A stretch of 32,868 nucleotides of DNA from a bacterium (GTDB lineage: Bacteria > Bacillota > Clostridia > Lachnospirales > Lachnospiraceae). The stretch spans positions 1-32,868 of the forward strand of contig JAUNGE010000040.1 in the NCBI GenBank assembly GCA_030524675.1, given 5' to 3'. Each line of letters begins with the position of its first letter. The stretch's first letter is position 1. The notes under the pieces are model-generated. The model saw only the letters and a list, made by a program, of their open reading frames with translations, was not told the DNA's origin and ran no database searches. This document shows positions 26,275 to 32,868 of this stretch, in pieces. The position numbers were made by a program, and so were the translations under genes.

Positions 26275-26667
26275 ATGGCTATCACAAAATTCTACGGAAC
26301 AGGCAGAAGAAAAAAATCTATCGCAAGAGTATATCTGGTACCAGGAACTGGTAACATTACAATCAATAAAAGAGATATCGATCAGTATTTAGGTCTGGAG
26401 ACCTTAAAGCTGGTTGTTCGTCAGCCATTAGTAGCTACAGAGACAGTTGATAAATTTGATGTTTTAGTAAACGTACGCGGTGGCGGTTTCACCGGACAGG
26501 CTGGTGCTATCCGTCATGGTATTTCCAGAGCACTGCTTCAGGCAGATCCGGAGTACAGACCGATTCTGAAGAAAGCTGGCTTCCTGACAAGAGACCCACG
26601 TATGAAAGAGAGAAAGAAATACGGTCTCAAAGCAGCTCGTCGCGCTCCGCAGTTCAGCAAGCGATAA
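26275..26667 (+). CDS. rpsI: 30S ribosomal protein S9 (uS9)
   Basis: This 130-aa protein has [40 protein letters not shown] and the C-terminal tail [16 protein letters not shown], whose last Arg touches P-site tRNA. AGGAGGA precedes the ATG. The gene is intact. The 3' end of rpsI is a known integration site for conjugative elements of Firmicutes, and such an element begins just downstream here. Confidence 0.98.
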   Translation: MAITKFYGTGRRKKSIARVYLVPGTGNITINKRDIDQYLGLETLKLVVRQPLVATETVDKFDVLVNVRGGGFTGQAGAIRHGISRALLQADPEYRPILKKAGFLTRDPRMKERKKYGLKAARRAPQFSKR

Positions 26668-26697
26668 TCGACTGCTCAGACTATATCAAAATGGTTC

Positions 26698-26733
26698 AAA
26701 AAGCCCGGAAAATCAAGGTTTTCCGGGCTTTTG
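26698..26733 (+). terminator. rplM-rpsI terminator
   Basis: AAAGCCCGGAAAA and TTTTCCGGGCTTTT form a 13-bp stem with a T-rich tail, 31 bp after the rpsI stop. Confidence 0.9.
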
Positions 26734-26777
26734 CTATATCTAAACGGGCTGATATGGTTTGACCAAATTTGGCAAAA

Positions 26778-26887
26778 CGAGAGCCGATTTCATCCAATTT
26801 TTAGTGGTCCGCAAGTGGTTAACTGGCTAAAAAGAGGGCAAAAAGAGGGGGAAGTGGTTCCCAAAGTGGTTAACCGAGAGCCGATTT
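26778..26887. repeat. Direct repeats at the element end
   Basis: CGAGAGCCGATTT occurs at 26778-26790 and 26875-26887. AAGTGGTTAAC occurs at 26813-26823 and 26864-26874, with a partial AAGTGGTT at 26852. The spacing suggests protein binding sites (integrase/excisionase arm sites, origin or partition repeats). Confidence 0.55.
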
Positions 26888-26983
26888 TTGGGGTGCTTTT
26901 CAGCCCTCCTTCCCCTCGTTTTTTGGCTGTGGCAGTTTGGCATAGTTTGAGCTAATTTGAATAATTGAATATGAATTTGATGT

Positions 26984-27014
26984 AGCACACAGTATAAATG
27001 CTGGGTGCTTTTTT
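26984..27014 (+). terminator. Terminator hairpin upstream of parA (1)
   Basis: AGCAC-A-CAG pairs with CTG-G-GTGCT, followed by six T. Confidence 0.65.
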
Positions 27015-27047
27015 CATTTCAGGAACTCGTATTCCGGCGATAGAAAG

Positions 27048-27089
27048 AGCCGTCACTTCACTGTTAATTTTGAAGTGGCGGCTTTTTCT
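27048..27089 (+). terminator. Terminator hairpin upstream of parA (2)
   Basis: AGCCGTCACTTCA pairs with TGAAGTGGCGGCT with one G-T position, followed by TTTTTCT. It ends 42 bases before parA and could act as an attenuator in the parA leader. Confidence 0.7.
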
Positions 27090-27131
27090 ATTTCCAGAAA
27101 CAACAGCAACAATCAGAAATGAGGTGAAGTC

Positions 27132-27953
27132 ATGAACACGCAAATCATCGCCATCGCCAACCAGAAAGGCGGCGTTGGCAAAACAACAACCTGTGCGAAT
27201 TTGGGAATAGGTCTGGCACAGGCCGGAAAGAAAGTGCTTCTGATCGACGGGGACCCGCAAGGAAGCCTGACAATCAGCTTAGGAAATCCGCAACCAGACA
27301 AGCTGCCATTTACACTGTCGGATGCAATGGGCAAAATTCTGATGGATCAGCCTATACGCCCCGGAGAAGGTATTCTGAATCATGCAGAAGGCGTTGACCT
27401 GTTGCCTGCGGATATTCAGCTTTCCGGTATGGAGGTTTCTCTGGTAAACGCCATGAGCCGTGAAACGGTTTTACGGCAATATCTGGACACACTAAAGGGA
27501 CAATATTCCCATATCCTGATTGACTGTCAGCCCTCGTTGGGGATGCTTACGGTCAATGCGCTGGCGGCTGCGAACAGGATCATCATTCCCGTTCAGGCAG
27601 AGTATCTGCCCGCCAAAGGGCTGGAACAGCTTCTATCTACGGTCAGTAAGGTGAAACGGCAGATCAATCCAAAGCTCCAGATAGACGGTATCCTGTTGAC
27701 GATGGTGGACAGCCGAACCAACTTTGCCAAAGAAATCTCCGCGCTCCTGCGGGAGAACTATGGCAGTAAGATCAAAGTATTCGGCACAGAGATTCCGCAC
27801 TCTGTCCGGGCAAAGGAAATCAGTGCAGAGGGAAAAAGTATTTTCGCCCATGACCCTGGCGGCAAAGTGGCAGAGGGGTATCGAAATCTGACGAAGGAGG
27901 TGTTGAAACTTGAAAAGCAGCGCGAAAAAAATAGAGCTGGCCTCGGTAGATGA
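27132..27953 (+). CDS. parA: ParA-type partition ATPase of the conjugative element
   Basis: This 273-aa protein has the deviant Walker A KGGVGKTT (12-19), ILIDCQPSLGMLT (Walker A'/B region) and a C-terminal basic tail. It is a ParA/Soj-type ATPase that works with ParB and a centromere site to keep the circular form of the element in both daughter cells. GAGGTGA precedes the ATG. It overlaps parB by 44 bp. Two terminator hairpins lie upstream. Base use shifts here to more G/C-rich codons than in the neighbouring ribosomal genes. Confidence 0.92.
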   Translation: MNTQIIAIANQKGGVGKTTTCANLGIGLAQAGKKVLLIDGDPQGSLTISLGNPQPDKLPFTLSDAMGKILMDQPIRPGEGILNHAEGVDLLPADIQLSGMEVSLVNAMSRETVLRQYLDTLKGQYSHILIDCQPSLGMLTVNALAAANRIIIPVQAEYLPAKGLEQLLSTVSKVKRQINPKLQIDGILLTMVDSRTNFAKEISALLRENYGSKIKVFGTEIPHSVRAKEISAEGKSIFAHDPGGKVAEGYRNLTKEVLKLEKQREKNRAGLGR

Positions 27954-28839
27954 TCTGTTCTCCACCGAAGAAGGCCGCCAGGATGCAAAGCTGGAAAAGA
28001 TTCAGGAAATTCCATTGTCTGAACTGCATCCCTTTAGGAACCACCCATTCAAAGTCAAGGATGACGAAGCCATGATGGAGACCGCCGACAGTATCAAGCA
28101 GTATGGCGTTCTGGTTCCGGCGATTGCTCGACCGGACCCGGAGGGCGGTTATGAACTGGTGGCCGGACACAGACGGCACAGAGCAAGTGAACTGGCAGAA
28201 AAAGAGACCATGCCGGTAATTGTCCGTGATCTGGACGATGATGCAGCCACAATTATTATGGTTGACAGCAATCTGCAACGCGAAAGTCTCCTCCCCAGTG
28301 AAAGAGCATTTGCTTATAAAATGAAACTGGATGCCATGAAAAGACAGGCTGGCAGACCGAGTAAAGAAAATGTGTCCCAAGTTGGGACACAAAAGCGATC
28401 AGACCAGTTGCTTGCTGAACAGGTGGGGCAAAGTCGAAATCAAATTCAGCGCTATATCCGTCTGACAGAGCTGATTCCTGAATTGATGGATATGGTGGAT
28501 GAAAAGAAAATTGCCTTAAATCCCGCCTATGAGCTGTCCTTTCTCAAAAAGGAGGAACAGGTAGACCTGTTGGACGCGATGGACAGCGAACAGGCTACCC
28601 CTTCTCTTTCTCAAGCCCAGCGGCTCAAAAAATACAGTCAGGAGGGGCATCTGACCCTCGATATGATGCGTGTCATCATGGGTGAGGAAAAGAAAAGCGA
28701 TCTGGACCGAGTGACATTTACCTCTGACACCTTGCGAAAGTATTTCCCTAAAAGCTATACGCCCCAGCGGATGCAGGAAACCATCATCAAGCTGCTGGAG
28801 GCATGGCAGAAAAAGCGTCAGAGAGACCAGGAACGATGA
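27910..28839 (+). CDS. parB: ParB/RepB-type partition protein
   Basis: This 309-aa protein starts at TTG, with a strong AGGAGGTG 9 bases upstream (inside parA). The ParB N-terminal nucleotide-binding domain (about 30-120) shows ELHPFRNHPF, ELVAGHRRHRAS and the NLQRESLLPSERAFAYKMK segment. The central HTH (about 150-200; LAEQVGQSRNQIQRYIRL) is the specific DNA-binding part, and a C-terminal dimer region ends with WQKKRQRDQER. A perfect 21-bp palindrome lies within the coding sequence (28371-28391) and may be its own parS site. Confidence 0.9.
   Translation: MKSSAKKIELASVDDLFSTEEGRQDAKLEKIQEIPLSELHPFRNHPFKVKDDEAMMETADSIKQYGVLVPAIARPDPEGGYELVAGHRRHRASELAEKETMPVIVRDLDDDAATIIMVDSNLQRESLLPSERAFAYKMKLDAMKRQAGRPSKENVSQVGTQKRSDQLLAEQVGQSRNQIQRYIRLTELIPELMDMVDEKKIALNPAYELSFLKKEEQVDLLDAMDSEQATPSLSQAQRLKKYSQEGHLTLDMMRVIMGEEKKSDLDRVTFTSDTLRKYFPKSYTPQRMQETIIKLLEAWQKKRQRDQER
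28371..28391. promoter_or_regulatory. Perfect palindrome inside parB, candidate parS
   Basis: TGTGTCCCAA and TTGGGACACA are exact inverted arms around a single G. Chromosomal parS is a 16-bp palindrome and, in Bacillus, one copy lies in the parB gene itself; the layout here is alike while the sequence is different. Confidence 0.5.
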
Positions 28840-28851
28840 AAGGAGCCGCCT

Positions 28852-29127
28852 ATGATGGATATTTCAGCCCGTGAGCTGAAAGGACACAACATTCTCGCCG
28901 TAGAGAGGTTTTGGGATAACACACGCTGGATGATTGAGTTTTCCGTCCTGCGTCCCAGCACAGCTTACGGCAGCCCCGGAGAGGAAATGCGGCTGTTTTT
29001 GACCGAGGATGGGTATCAGGCTGCCCTGCAAAGCCAGCAGCGCCGGGAGATCAAGATCAAGCGTTATGCTCGTGTGATTGAGGGACATATCCTCGATTTC
29101 AAACCGGGAAAACGCCGCCGCTCATAA
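28852..29127 (+). CDS. Small conserved protein of conjugative elements (A)
   Basis: This 91-aa protein has no known activity. Its middle (MRLFLTEDGYQAALQSQQRREIKIKRYARV) aligns by eye with residues about 56-92 of the 103-aa protein at 30321, so the two are paralogues. AAAGGAG precedes the ATG; a second ATG lies one codon on. It follows parB by 12 bp in the same operon. The basic C-terminus (GKRRRS) could contact nucleic acid; this is inference. Confidence 0.7.
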   Translation: MMDISARELKGHNILAVERFWDNTRWMIEFSVLRPSTAYGSPGEEMRLFLTEDGYQAALQSQQRREIKIKRYARVIEGHILDFKPGKRRRS

Positions 29128-29156
29128 ACCCATACAACGAAAGGAAAGGAATGACT

Positions 29157-29342
29157 ATGTGTACGGTAAAGGAAATTCAAGAAGCAATCCGGGAAGATTG
29201 CAAATCTCAGCATGACATGGATTCAACGGATATTGACCGAGTGATGCAAACACTTCCTTTCGCCCAGGAGGAGCCATTTACAGAGGCGCGTCCTCGAAAG
29301 CCGCTGTTTTGGTTCTATGCAAGAAAATTTGAAAAGTGTTGA
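29157..29342 (+). CDS. Small hypothetical protein of the conjugative element
   Basis: This 61-aa protein (MCTVKEIQEAI, ending WFYARKFEKC) is not recognised. The ATG at 29157 has AAAGGA at a suitable distance; an ATG at 29151 is too close. It follows the small protein A by 29 bp and is closed by a strong terminator, so it ends the parA-parB transcription unit. Confidence 0.55.
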   Translation: MCTVKEIQEAIREDCKSQHDMDSTDIDRVMQTLPFAQEEPFTEARPRKPLFWFYARKFEKC

Positions 29343-29344
29343 AC

Positions 29345-29380
29345 ACCGCAATTCTTTGGAATGAGGATTGCGGTTTTTTT
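29345..29380 (+). terminator. Terminator between the par unit and the rep-like gene
   Basis: ACCGCAAT and ATTGCGGT form an 8-bp perfect stem followed by seven T. Confidence 0.85.
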
Positions 29381-29409
29381 GTACCCAAAATTCGGAAGGA
29401 GTGAGGTCG

Positions 29410-30270
29410 ATGGCCGTTTTTCGCATTGAACGGACCCGTGATTATACCGTGATGAGCAATCATCATTTACGAAATGTAAACCTGTCGTTAAAAGCCAAGG
29501 GGCTGCTTTCCATGATGCTGTCTTTGCCAGAGGACTGGAATTACACCACCCGTGGTCTTGCAAAGATCTGTAAGGAGGGCGTGGATGCCATAGGCGCTGC
29601 GTTGCGGGAATTGGAGGCCGCCGGTTATATTGTACGGCACAAGCTGCGTGACCGGCAGGGACGCATCAGCGATACAGAGTATGTCATATACGAGCAGCCA
29701 CAGCTTAGAAAACCGGATACGGATTCACCAGATACGGAAAATCCGTATATGGATAAACCGGATACGGAAAAGCCCGCAGAATTAAATATAGAGAAATCAA
29801 ATACTCAAAAACAAAATATTTATGGATCAAGTACCGATTCCATTCCCTTCCGGGATTGTGCGGCAGATTGTCTGCCGGAACGGAAAGGAAGGGATGCGAT
29901 GTCACTCACAGAGATAGAGAGTTATCGGGAATTGATTCAGGAGAATATCGGGTATGAATACCTGTGTCAGCAGTATGAAACTTATCGGGAGGATTTGGAT
30001 GAGATTGTGGAGCTAATCGTGGAAACGGTCTGTGCAAAGCGAAAGACCACCCGTATTGCAGGAAGTGATTTTCCGCATGAAATCGTTCGTTCCAGGTTCT
30101 TGAAGCTGGATAACTCGCACATTGAGTTTGTCATGGACTGTTTACAGAAGAACACCACGGAAATTCGTAACATGAAGCAGTATCTTCTGACCGTTCTGTT
30201 CAATGCACCGACCACGATAAGCAATCATTACACCTCACAAGTAAATCACGATCTATATGGCGGCTGGTAA
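29410..30270 (+). CDS. Replication-initiator-like winged-helix protein
   Basis: This 286-aa protein starts MAVFRIERTRDYTVMSNHHLRN; the ATG at 29410 has GGAAGGAG at about eight bases, and upstream in-frame residues are not conserved in the family. The winged helix (about 20-95; LSLKAKGLLSMMLSLPEDW, LRELEAAGYIVRHKLRD) is DnaD/RepA-like. A short linker carries PDTD, PDTEN, PDTEK repeats (about 101-119), and the C-terminal helical domain (about 160-286) ends in MKQYLLTVLFNAPTT. Tn1549-type elements carry such a protein, often named replication initiator A. It probably opens or licenses replication of the excised circle. Repeats in the gene at 29715-29768 may be the origin. Confidence 0.7.
   Translation: MAVFRIERTRDYTVMSNHHLRNVNLSLKAKGLLSMMLSLPEDWNYTTRGLAKICKEGVDAIGAALRELEAAGYIVRHKLRDRQGRISDTEYVIYEQPQLRKPDTDSPDTENPYMDKPDTEKPAELNIEKSNTQKQNIYGSSTDSIPFRDCAADCLPERKGRDAMSLTEIESYRELIQENIGYEYLCQQYETYREDLDEIVELIVETVCAKRKTTRIAGSDFPHEIVRSRFLKLDNSHIEFVMDCLQKNTTEIRNMKQYLLTVLFNAPTTISNHYTSQVNHDLYGGW
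29715..29768. repeat. Iteron-like repeats and palindrome inside the rep-like gene
   Basis: GGATACGGA occurs at 29715-29723 and 29760-29768, with AGATACGGA at 29730-29738. ATACGGA-AAA-TCCGTAT (29732-29748) is a perfect palindrome. Confidence 0.5.
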
Positions 30271-30320
30271 ATGGTCGCTTTTTTATTGCCCGGAAGTGCC
30301 GGGAGAAAGGAGTAAGCATA

Positions 30321-30632
30321 ATGTCTGAGGGAAAGACCATAGGGCAGCTGATGGAAGAAATGCGGGTAAAGGCAGGAGCGCAGAATTATCATGGTCATGG
30401 ATATATGGACCTCCAGCGTTTTGCGGAGGACACCCAGCACATGATTATTTTTGATGTGCTGACGAACGATTCCCCTGTTGGCTGGAAAGGCGAACGAACC
30501 CGCCTGTTCCTGTCGGATACCGGTTATGAAAAAGCACTGGATAGTCAGGAAAAGGGGCAGATTAAGATTTTGAGCCACGCAAAGGTACGCCAGGGCAATC
30601 TGCACTATGACCATTCTGACCAGTTACGCTAA
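30321..30632 (+). CDS. Small conserved protein of conjugative elements (B)
   Basis: This 103-aa paralogue of the 91-aa protein at 28852 shares the stretch TRLFLSDTGYEKALDSQEKG and IKILSHAKVRQGNL. It has a longer N-terminus (TIGQLMEEMRVKAG). GAAAGGAG precedes the ATG. Function is unknown. Being carried twice on one element, either side of the rep-like gene, suggests a maintained role. An overlap with the downstream leader gives close coupling to the 13-codon minigene. Confidence 0.7.
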   Translation: MSEGKTIGQLMEEMRVKAGAQNYHGHGYMDLQRFAEDTQHMIIFDVLTNDSPVGWKGERTRLFLSDTGYEKALDSQEKGQIKILSHAKVRQGNLHYDHSDQLR

Positions 30633-30642
30633 GGAGGGCGGT

Positions 30643-30684
30643 ATGAAGCGTTATCTTCTGCGGCGGCTGGTGGTTCCGCCTTAG
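30643..30684 (+). CDS. 13-codon minigene with strong ribosome site
   Basis: AAGGAGG is followed five bases later by ATG and an open frame MKRYLLRRLVVPP, then TAG. It is between the small protein B (ends 30632) and the PcfB-like gene (30730). It may be a leader peptide for translational control, a chance frame, or a decayed gene start. Confidence 0.3.
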   Translation: MKRYLLRRLVVPP

Positions 30685-30729
30685 CAAAAAAGAGATTCCC
30701 TGCAAACTTCGTGGAAAGGAGGCGAGAAA

Positions 30730-31230
30730 ATGCAGGAAGAAGTGGAAAACAGAACTTTGATGCTGGTTGTCAGTGGAACAAAGTTTACCGGCAGAATGTT
30801 TAAGGTTGCCATAAGCAAGTATATGGCACATCGGAAGGAAAAGAAGCTGGAAAAACAGAGAAGCCGTGATGCGCCGGTTGTTCCGCATGGAAAACAGACT
30901 GTGAAGCAGCTTGTCGGGCAGAATCAGGGAATATCCAACATTGAGATCACAGACCCCTCTATCAAGGAGTTTGAGAAAATCGCCCGGAAATATGGTGTGG
31001 ATTATGCGGTGAAAAAGGACCGTAGCAGTTCTCCGCCAAAGTACCTGATTTTTTTCAAAGGCCGTGATGCAGATGCTCTGACAGCAGCTTTTACAGAGTA
31101 CACCAACAAAAAGGTCAAAAAGGCAACGAAAACAGAGCGCCCGTCCGTACTGGCAAAACTTAACCAGTTCAAAGAGATGGTTAAAAATGCTGTGGTGGAT
31201 TGCACCAAGCGAAAGGAGCTGGAACGATGA
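30730..31230 (+). CDS. PcfB-like conjugation protein (DUF3801 type)
   Basis: This 166-aa protein has an N-terminal basic helix (MFKVAISKYMAHRKEKKLEKQRSR) and the core SNIEITDPSIKEFEKIARKYGVDYAV, LIFFKGRDADALTAAFTEY, as in PcfB/MobC-side proteins of Tn1549-type and pCF10-type systems. PcfB helps bring the relaxosome to the coupling protein. AAAGGAGGCGAG precedes the ATG. Its TGA overlaps the ATG of the VirD4-type gene (ATGA), so the two are translationally coupled. Confidence 0.8.
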   Translation: MQEEVENRTLMLVVSGTKFTGRMFKVAISKYMAHRKEKKLEKQRSRDAPVVPHGKQTVKQLVGQNQGISNIEITDPSIKEFEKIARKYGVDYAVKKDRSSSPPKYLIFFKGRDADALTAAFTEYTNKKVKKATKTERPSVLAKLNQFKEMVKNAVVDCTKRKELER

Positions 31231-32868
31231 AAAAGACATTGGACATCAAAAAGCTCATTTTGCTGAATATGCCGTATATCCTGCTTGGGCTGTTTGCTAC
31301 CAATTTTGGAGAGGCATGGCGAATGGCACAAGGGGCGGATGCTTCAGAAAAGTTTCTTTCGCTGGTTGCGGTTCTGCCTGGGGCGTTGCAAAGTTTCTGG
31401 CCAAGCCTGCATCCATTGGACTTGTTGGTAGGGCTGTGCTGCGGTGTTGGTCTGAGGCTGGCGGTGTATCTTAAAAGCAAGAACGCCAAGAAATATCGAC
31501 ATGGTTTGGAATATGGTTCGGCCCGCTGGGGAACCCGTGAGGATATTGCACCTTACGTTGATCCTGTATTTCAGAACAATGTGATTCTGACGAAAACGGA
31601 GAGCCTGACAATGAACAGCCGCCCCAAGGACCCAAAGACCGCCAGAAACAAAAATGTGCTGGTGATCGGCGGCTCCGGTTCCGGTAAGACCCGCTTCTGG
31701 CTGAAACCCAACCTGATGCAGATGCACAGTTCCTATGTGGTCACAGACCCGAAGGGAACCATTTTGGTGGAGTGCGGAAAAATGCTCCAAAGGGGCGCAC
31801 CTAAGTTGGGGAAAGACGGAAAGCCCATGAAGGATAAGCACGGCAAGATCATTTATGAGCCGTACCGAATCAAGATCCTGAATACCATCAACTTCAAGAA
31901 ATCCATGCACTATAACCCTTTCGCCTATATCCATAGCGAAAAGGACATCTTGAAGCTGGTAACAACGCTGATCGCCAACACCAAAGGCGAAGGCAAGGCC
32001 GGAGACGATTTCTGGGTAAAAGCAGAAACCTTGTTGTACTGCGCGCTTATTGGCTATATCCATTATGAGGCTCCGGTGGAGGAACAAAACTTCTCCACCC
32101 TCATTGAGTTCATCAACGCCATGGAGGTCCGGGAGGATGACGAGGAGTTCAAAAACCCCGTGGATCTGATGTTTGATGCACTGGAAACCGAGAAGCCAAA
32201 CCACTTTGCGGTGCGCCAGTATAAGAAATATAAGCTGGCCGCCGGAAAAACAGCCAAGTCGATTTTGATTTCCTGCGGCGCTCGCCTTGCCGTGTTCGAC
32301 ATTGCAGAGTTGCGTGAGGTCACGGCTTATGATGAGCTGGAGCTGGATACGCTGGGAGACAGGAAAACTGCCCTGTTCCTCATCATGAGTGACACTGATG
32401 ACAGCTTTAATTTCCTTATATCCATGTGTTATACCCAGCTGTTTAACCTGCTCTGCGAAAAAGCGGACGATGTGTATGGCGGCAGGCTCCCGATCCATGT
32501 GCGCTGTCTCATTGATGAGTGCGCCAACATTGGCCAGATACCCAAGTTGGAAAGGCTGGTTGCTACCATCCGAAGCCGTGAGATTTCTGCCTGTCTGGTG
32601 TTGCAGGCGCAGAGTCAGCTCAAGGCGATCTATAAGGATAACGCAGATACCATTATCGGCAATATGGATACTTCCATCTTCCTGGGTGGCAAAGAGCCAA
32701 CAACGCTGAAAGAGCTGGCGGCTGTTCTGGGAAAGGAGACCATAGACACTTACAACACCGGAGAGAGCCGGGGACGGGAGACCTCCCACTCGCTTAACTA
32801 TCAGAAATTGGGAAAAGATATGACATACTTGTTTGTGAAGAGTTCAGTTGCCTTGAATTTCACACGGA
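31227..32868 (+). CDS. VirD4/TraG-type coupling protein (partial, runs off the window)
   Basis: The frame is open from the ATG at 31227 to the last base (547 codons seen). Two membrane segments lie in residues about 10-30 and 55-82. GGSGSGKTR (Walker A, about 148-156) is followed by VVTDPKG. CLIDECANIGQIPKLE (Walker B and beyond, about 427-442) is followed by SREISACLVLQAQSQL. This is the DNA-pump ATPase that links the relaxosome to the mating channel. The homologues in Tn1549-type elements are about 600 aa, so roughly the last tenth lies outside. It overlaps the PcfB-like gene by 4 bp. Confidence 0.92.
   Translation, partial: MKKTLDIKKLILLNMPYILLGLFATNFGEAWRMAQGADASEKFLSLVAVLPGALQSFWPSLHPLDLLVGLCCGVGLRLAVYLKSKNAKKYRHGLEYGSARWGTREDIAPYVDPVFQNNVILTKTESLTMNSRPKDPKTARNKNVLVIGGSGSGKTRFWLKPNLMQMHSSYVVTDPKGTILVECGKMLQRGAPKLGKDGKPMKDKHGKIIYEPYRIKILNTINFKKSMHYNPFAYIHSEKDILKLVTTLIANTKGEGKAGDDFWVKAETLLYCALIGYIHYEAPVEEQNFSTLIEFINAMEVREDDEEFKNPVDLMFDALETEKPNHFAVRQYKKYKLAAGKTAKSILISCGARLAVFDIAELREVTAYDELELDTLGDRKTALFLIMSDTDDSFNFLISMCYTQLFNLLCEKADDVYGGRLPIHVRCLIDECANIGQIPKLERLVATIRSREISACLVLQAQSQLKAIYKDNADTIIGNMDTSIFLGGKEPTTLKELAAVLGKETIDTYNTGESRGRETSHSLNYQKLGKDMTYLFVKSSVALNFTR

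Larger units (their letters stand above)
26734..27131. other. Left end of the conjugative element, non-coding
   Basis: About 400 bp without a supported gene. It holds direct repeats (26778-26887), two terminator hairpins (26984-27014, 27048-27089) and the parA ribosome site. No integrase is present at this end. Confidence 0.55.

Noticed and set aside
26731-26955. 74-codon frame at the element end
   Set aside because: No ribosome site, overlaps direct repeats and a terminator, composition not protein-like.
31344-32789. 481-codon minus-strand frame opposite virD4
   Set aside because: Shadow of the clear plus-strand coupling protein, whose motifs are all on the plus strand.

Overview
The window looks like a chromosomal segment from a gut-type Lachnospiraceae (Clostridia). 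Supporting signs are the gene order rpmJ-rpsM-rpsK-rpsD-rpoA-rplQ, then ecfA1-ecfA2-ecfT-truA-rplM-rpsI, an L17 with an internal extension, secreted proteins with C-terminal aromatic/Gly cell-wall-binding repeats, strong sigma-A promoters, and a Tn1549-type conjugative element. The family-level call is inference; no 16S or tRNA gene is present.

Layout. (1) 1-7700 is accessory, AT-rich DNA. It holds a TA-flanked MITE-like element with 25-bp inverted ends, an orphan N-terminal IS630-type transposase half, a large secreted Ig/CAP/cell-wall-binding protein behind a consensus promoter, an AAA-ATPase-like/PD-(D/E)XK protein, a peptidase fragment, a lipoprotein and a Cys-rich secreted protein. Two shorter palindromic copies of the MITE ends lie at 6278 and 7632. 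(2) 7763-14895 is a possible cell-cell signalling and export module: a 59-aa secreted pre-peptide convergent with two tandem XRE-TPR (RRNPP-like) regulators, then, divergently, a MacAB-like ABC ATPase, FtsX-type permease and HlyD-type adaptor behind a promoter with an adjacent palindrome. (3) 14934-18705 is the ribosomal/alpha operon with its own promoter, starting at rpmJ. (4) 18879-21344 holds two paralogous secreted cell-wall-binding proteins placed between rplQ and ecfA1. (5) 21448-26667 is the ECF transporter energizing module, truA (with an unusual C-terminal extension), and rplM-rpsI with a promoter and structured leader. (6) From about 26740 to the right edge is the left end of an integrative conjugative element beside the 3' end of rpsI: stacked terminators, short direct repeats, parA, parB (containing a perfect palindrome that could be parS), two paralogous small proteins, a replication-initiator-like gene with internal repeats, a PcfB-like protein and a VirD4-type coupling protein running off the window.

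The most interesting candidate system is the peptide / twin XRE-TPR regulator / tripartite exporter locus. The next are the candidate parS inside parB and the small TA-flanked palindromic elements. All functional links in these are inference from layout and family knowledge.
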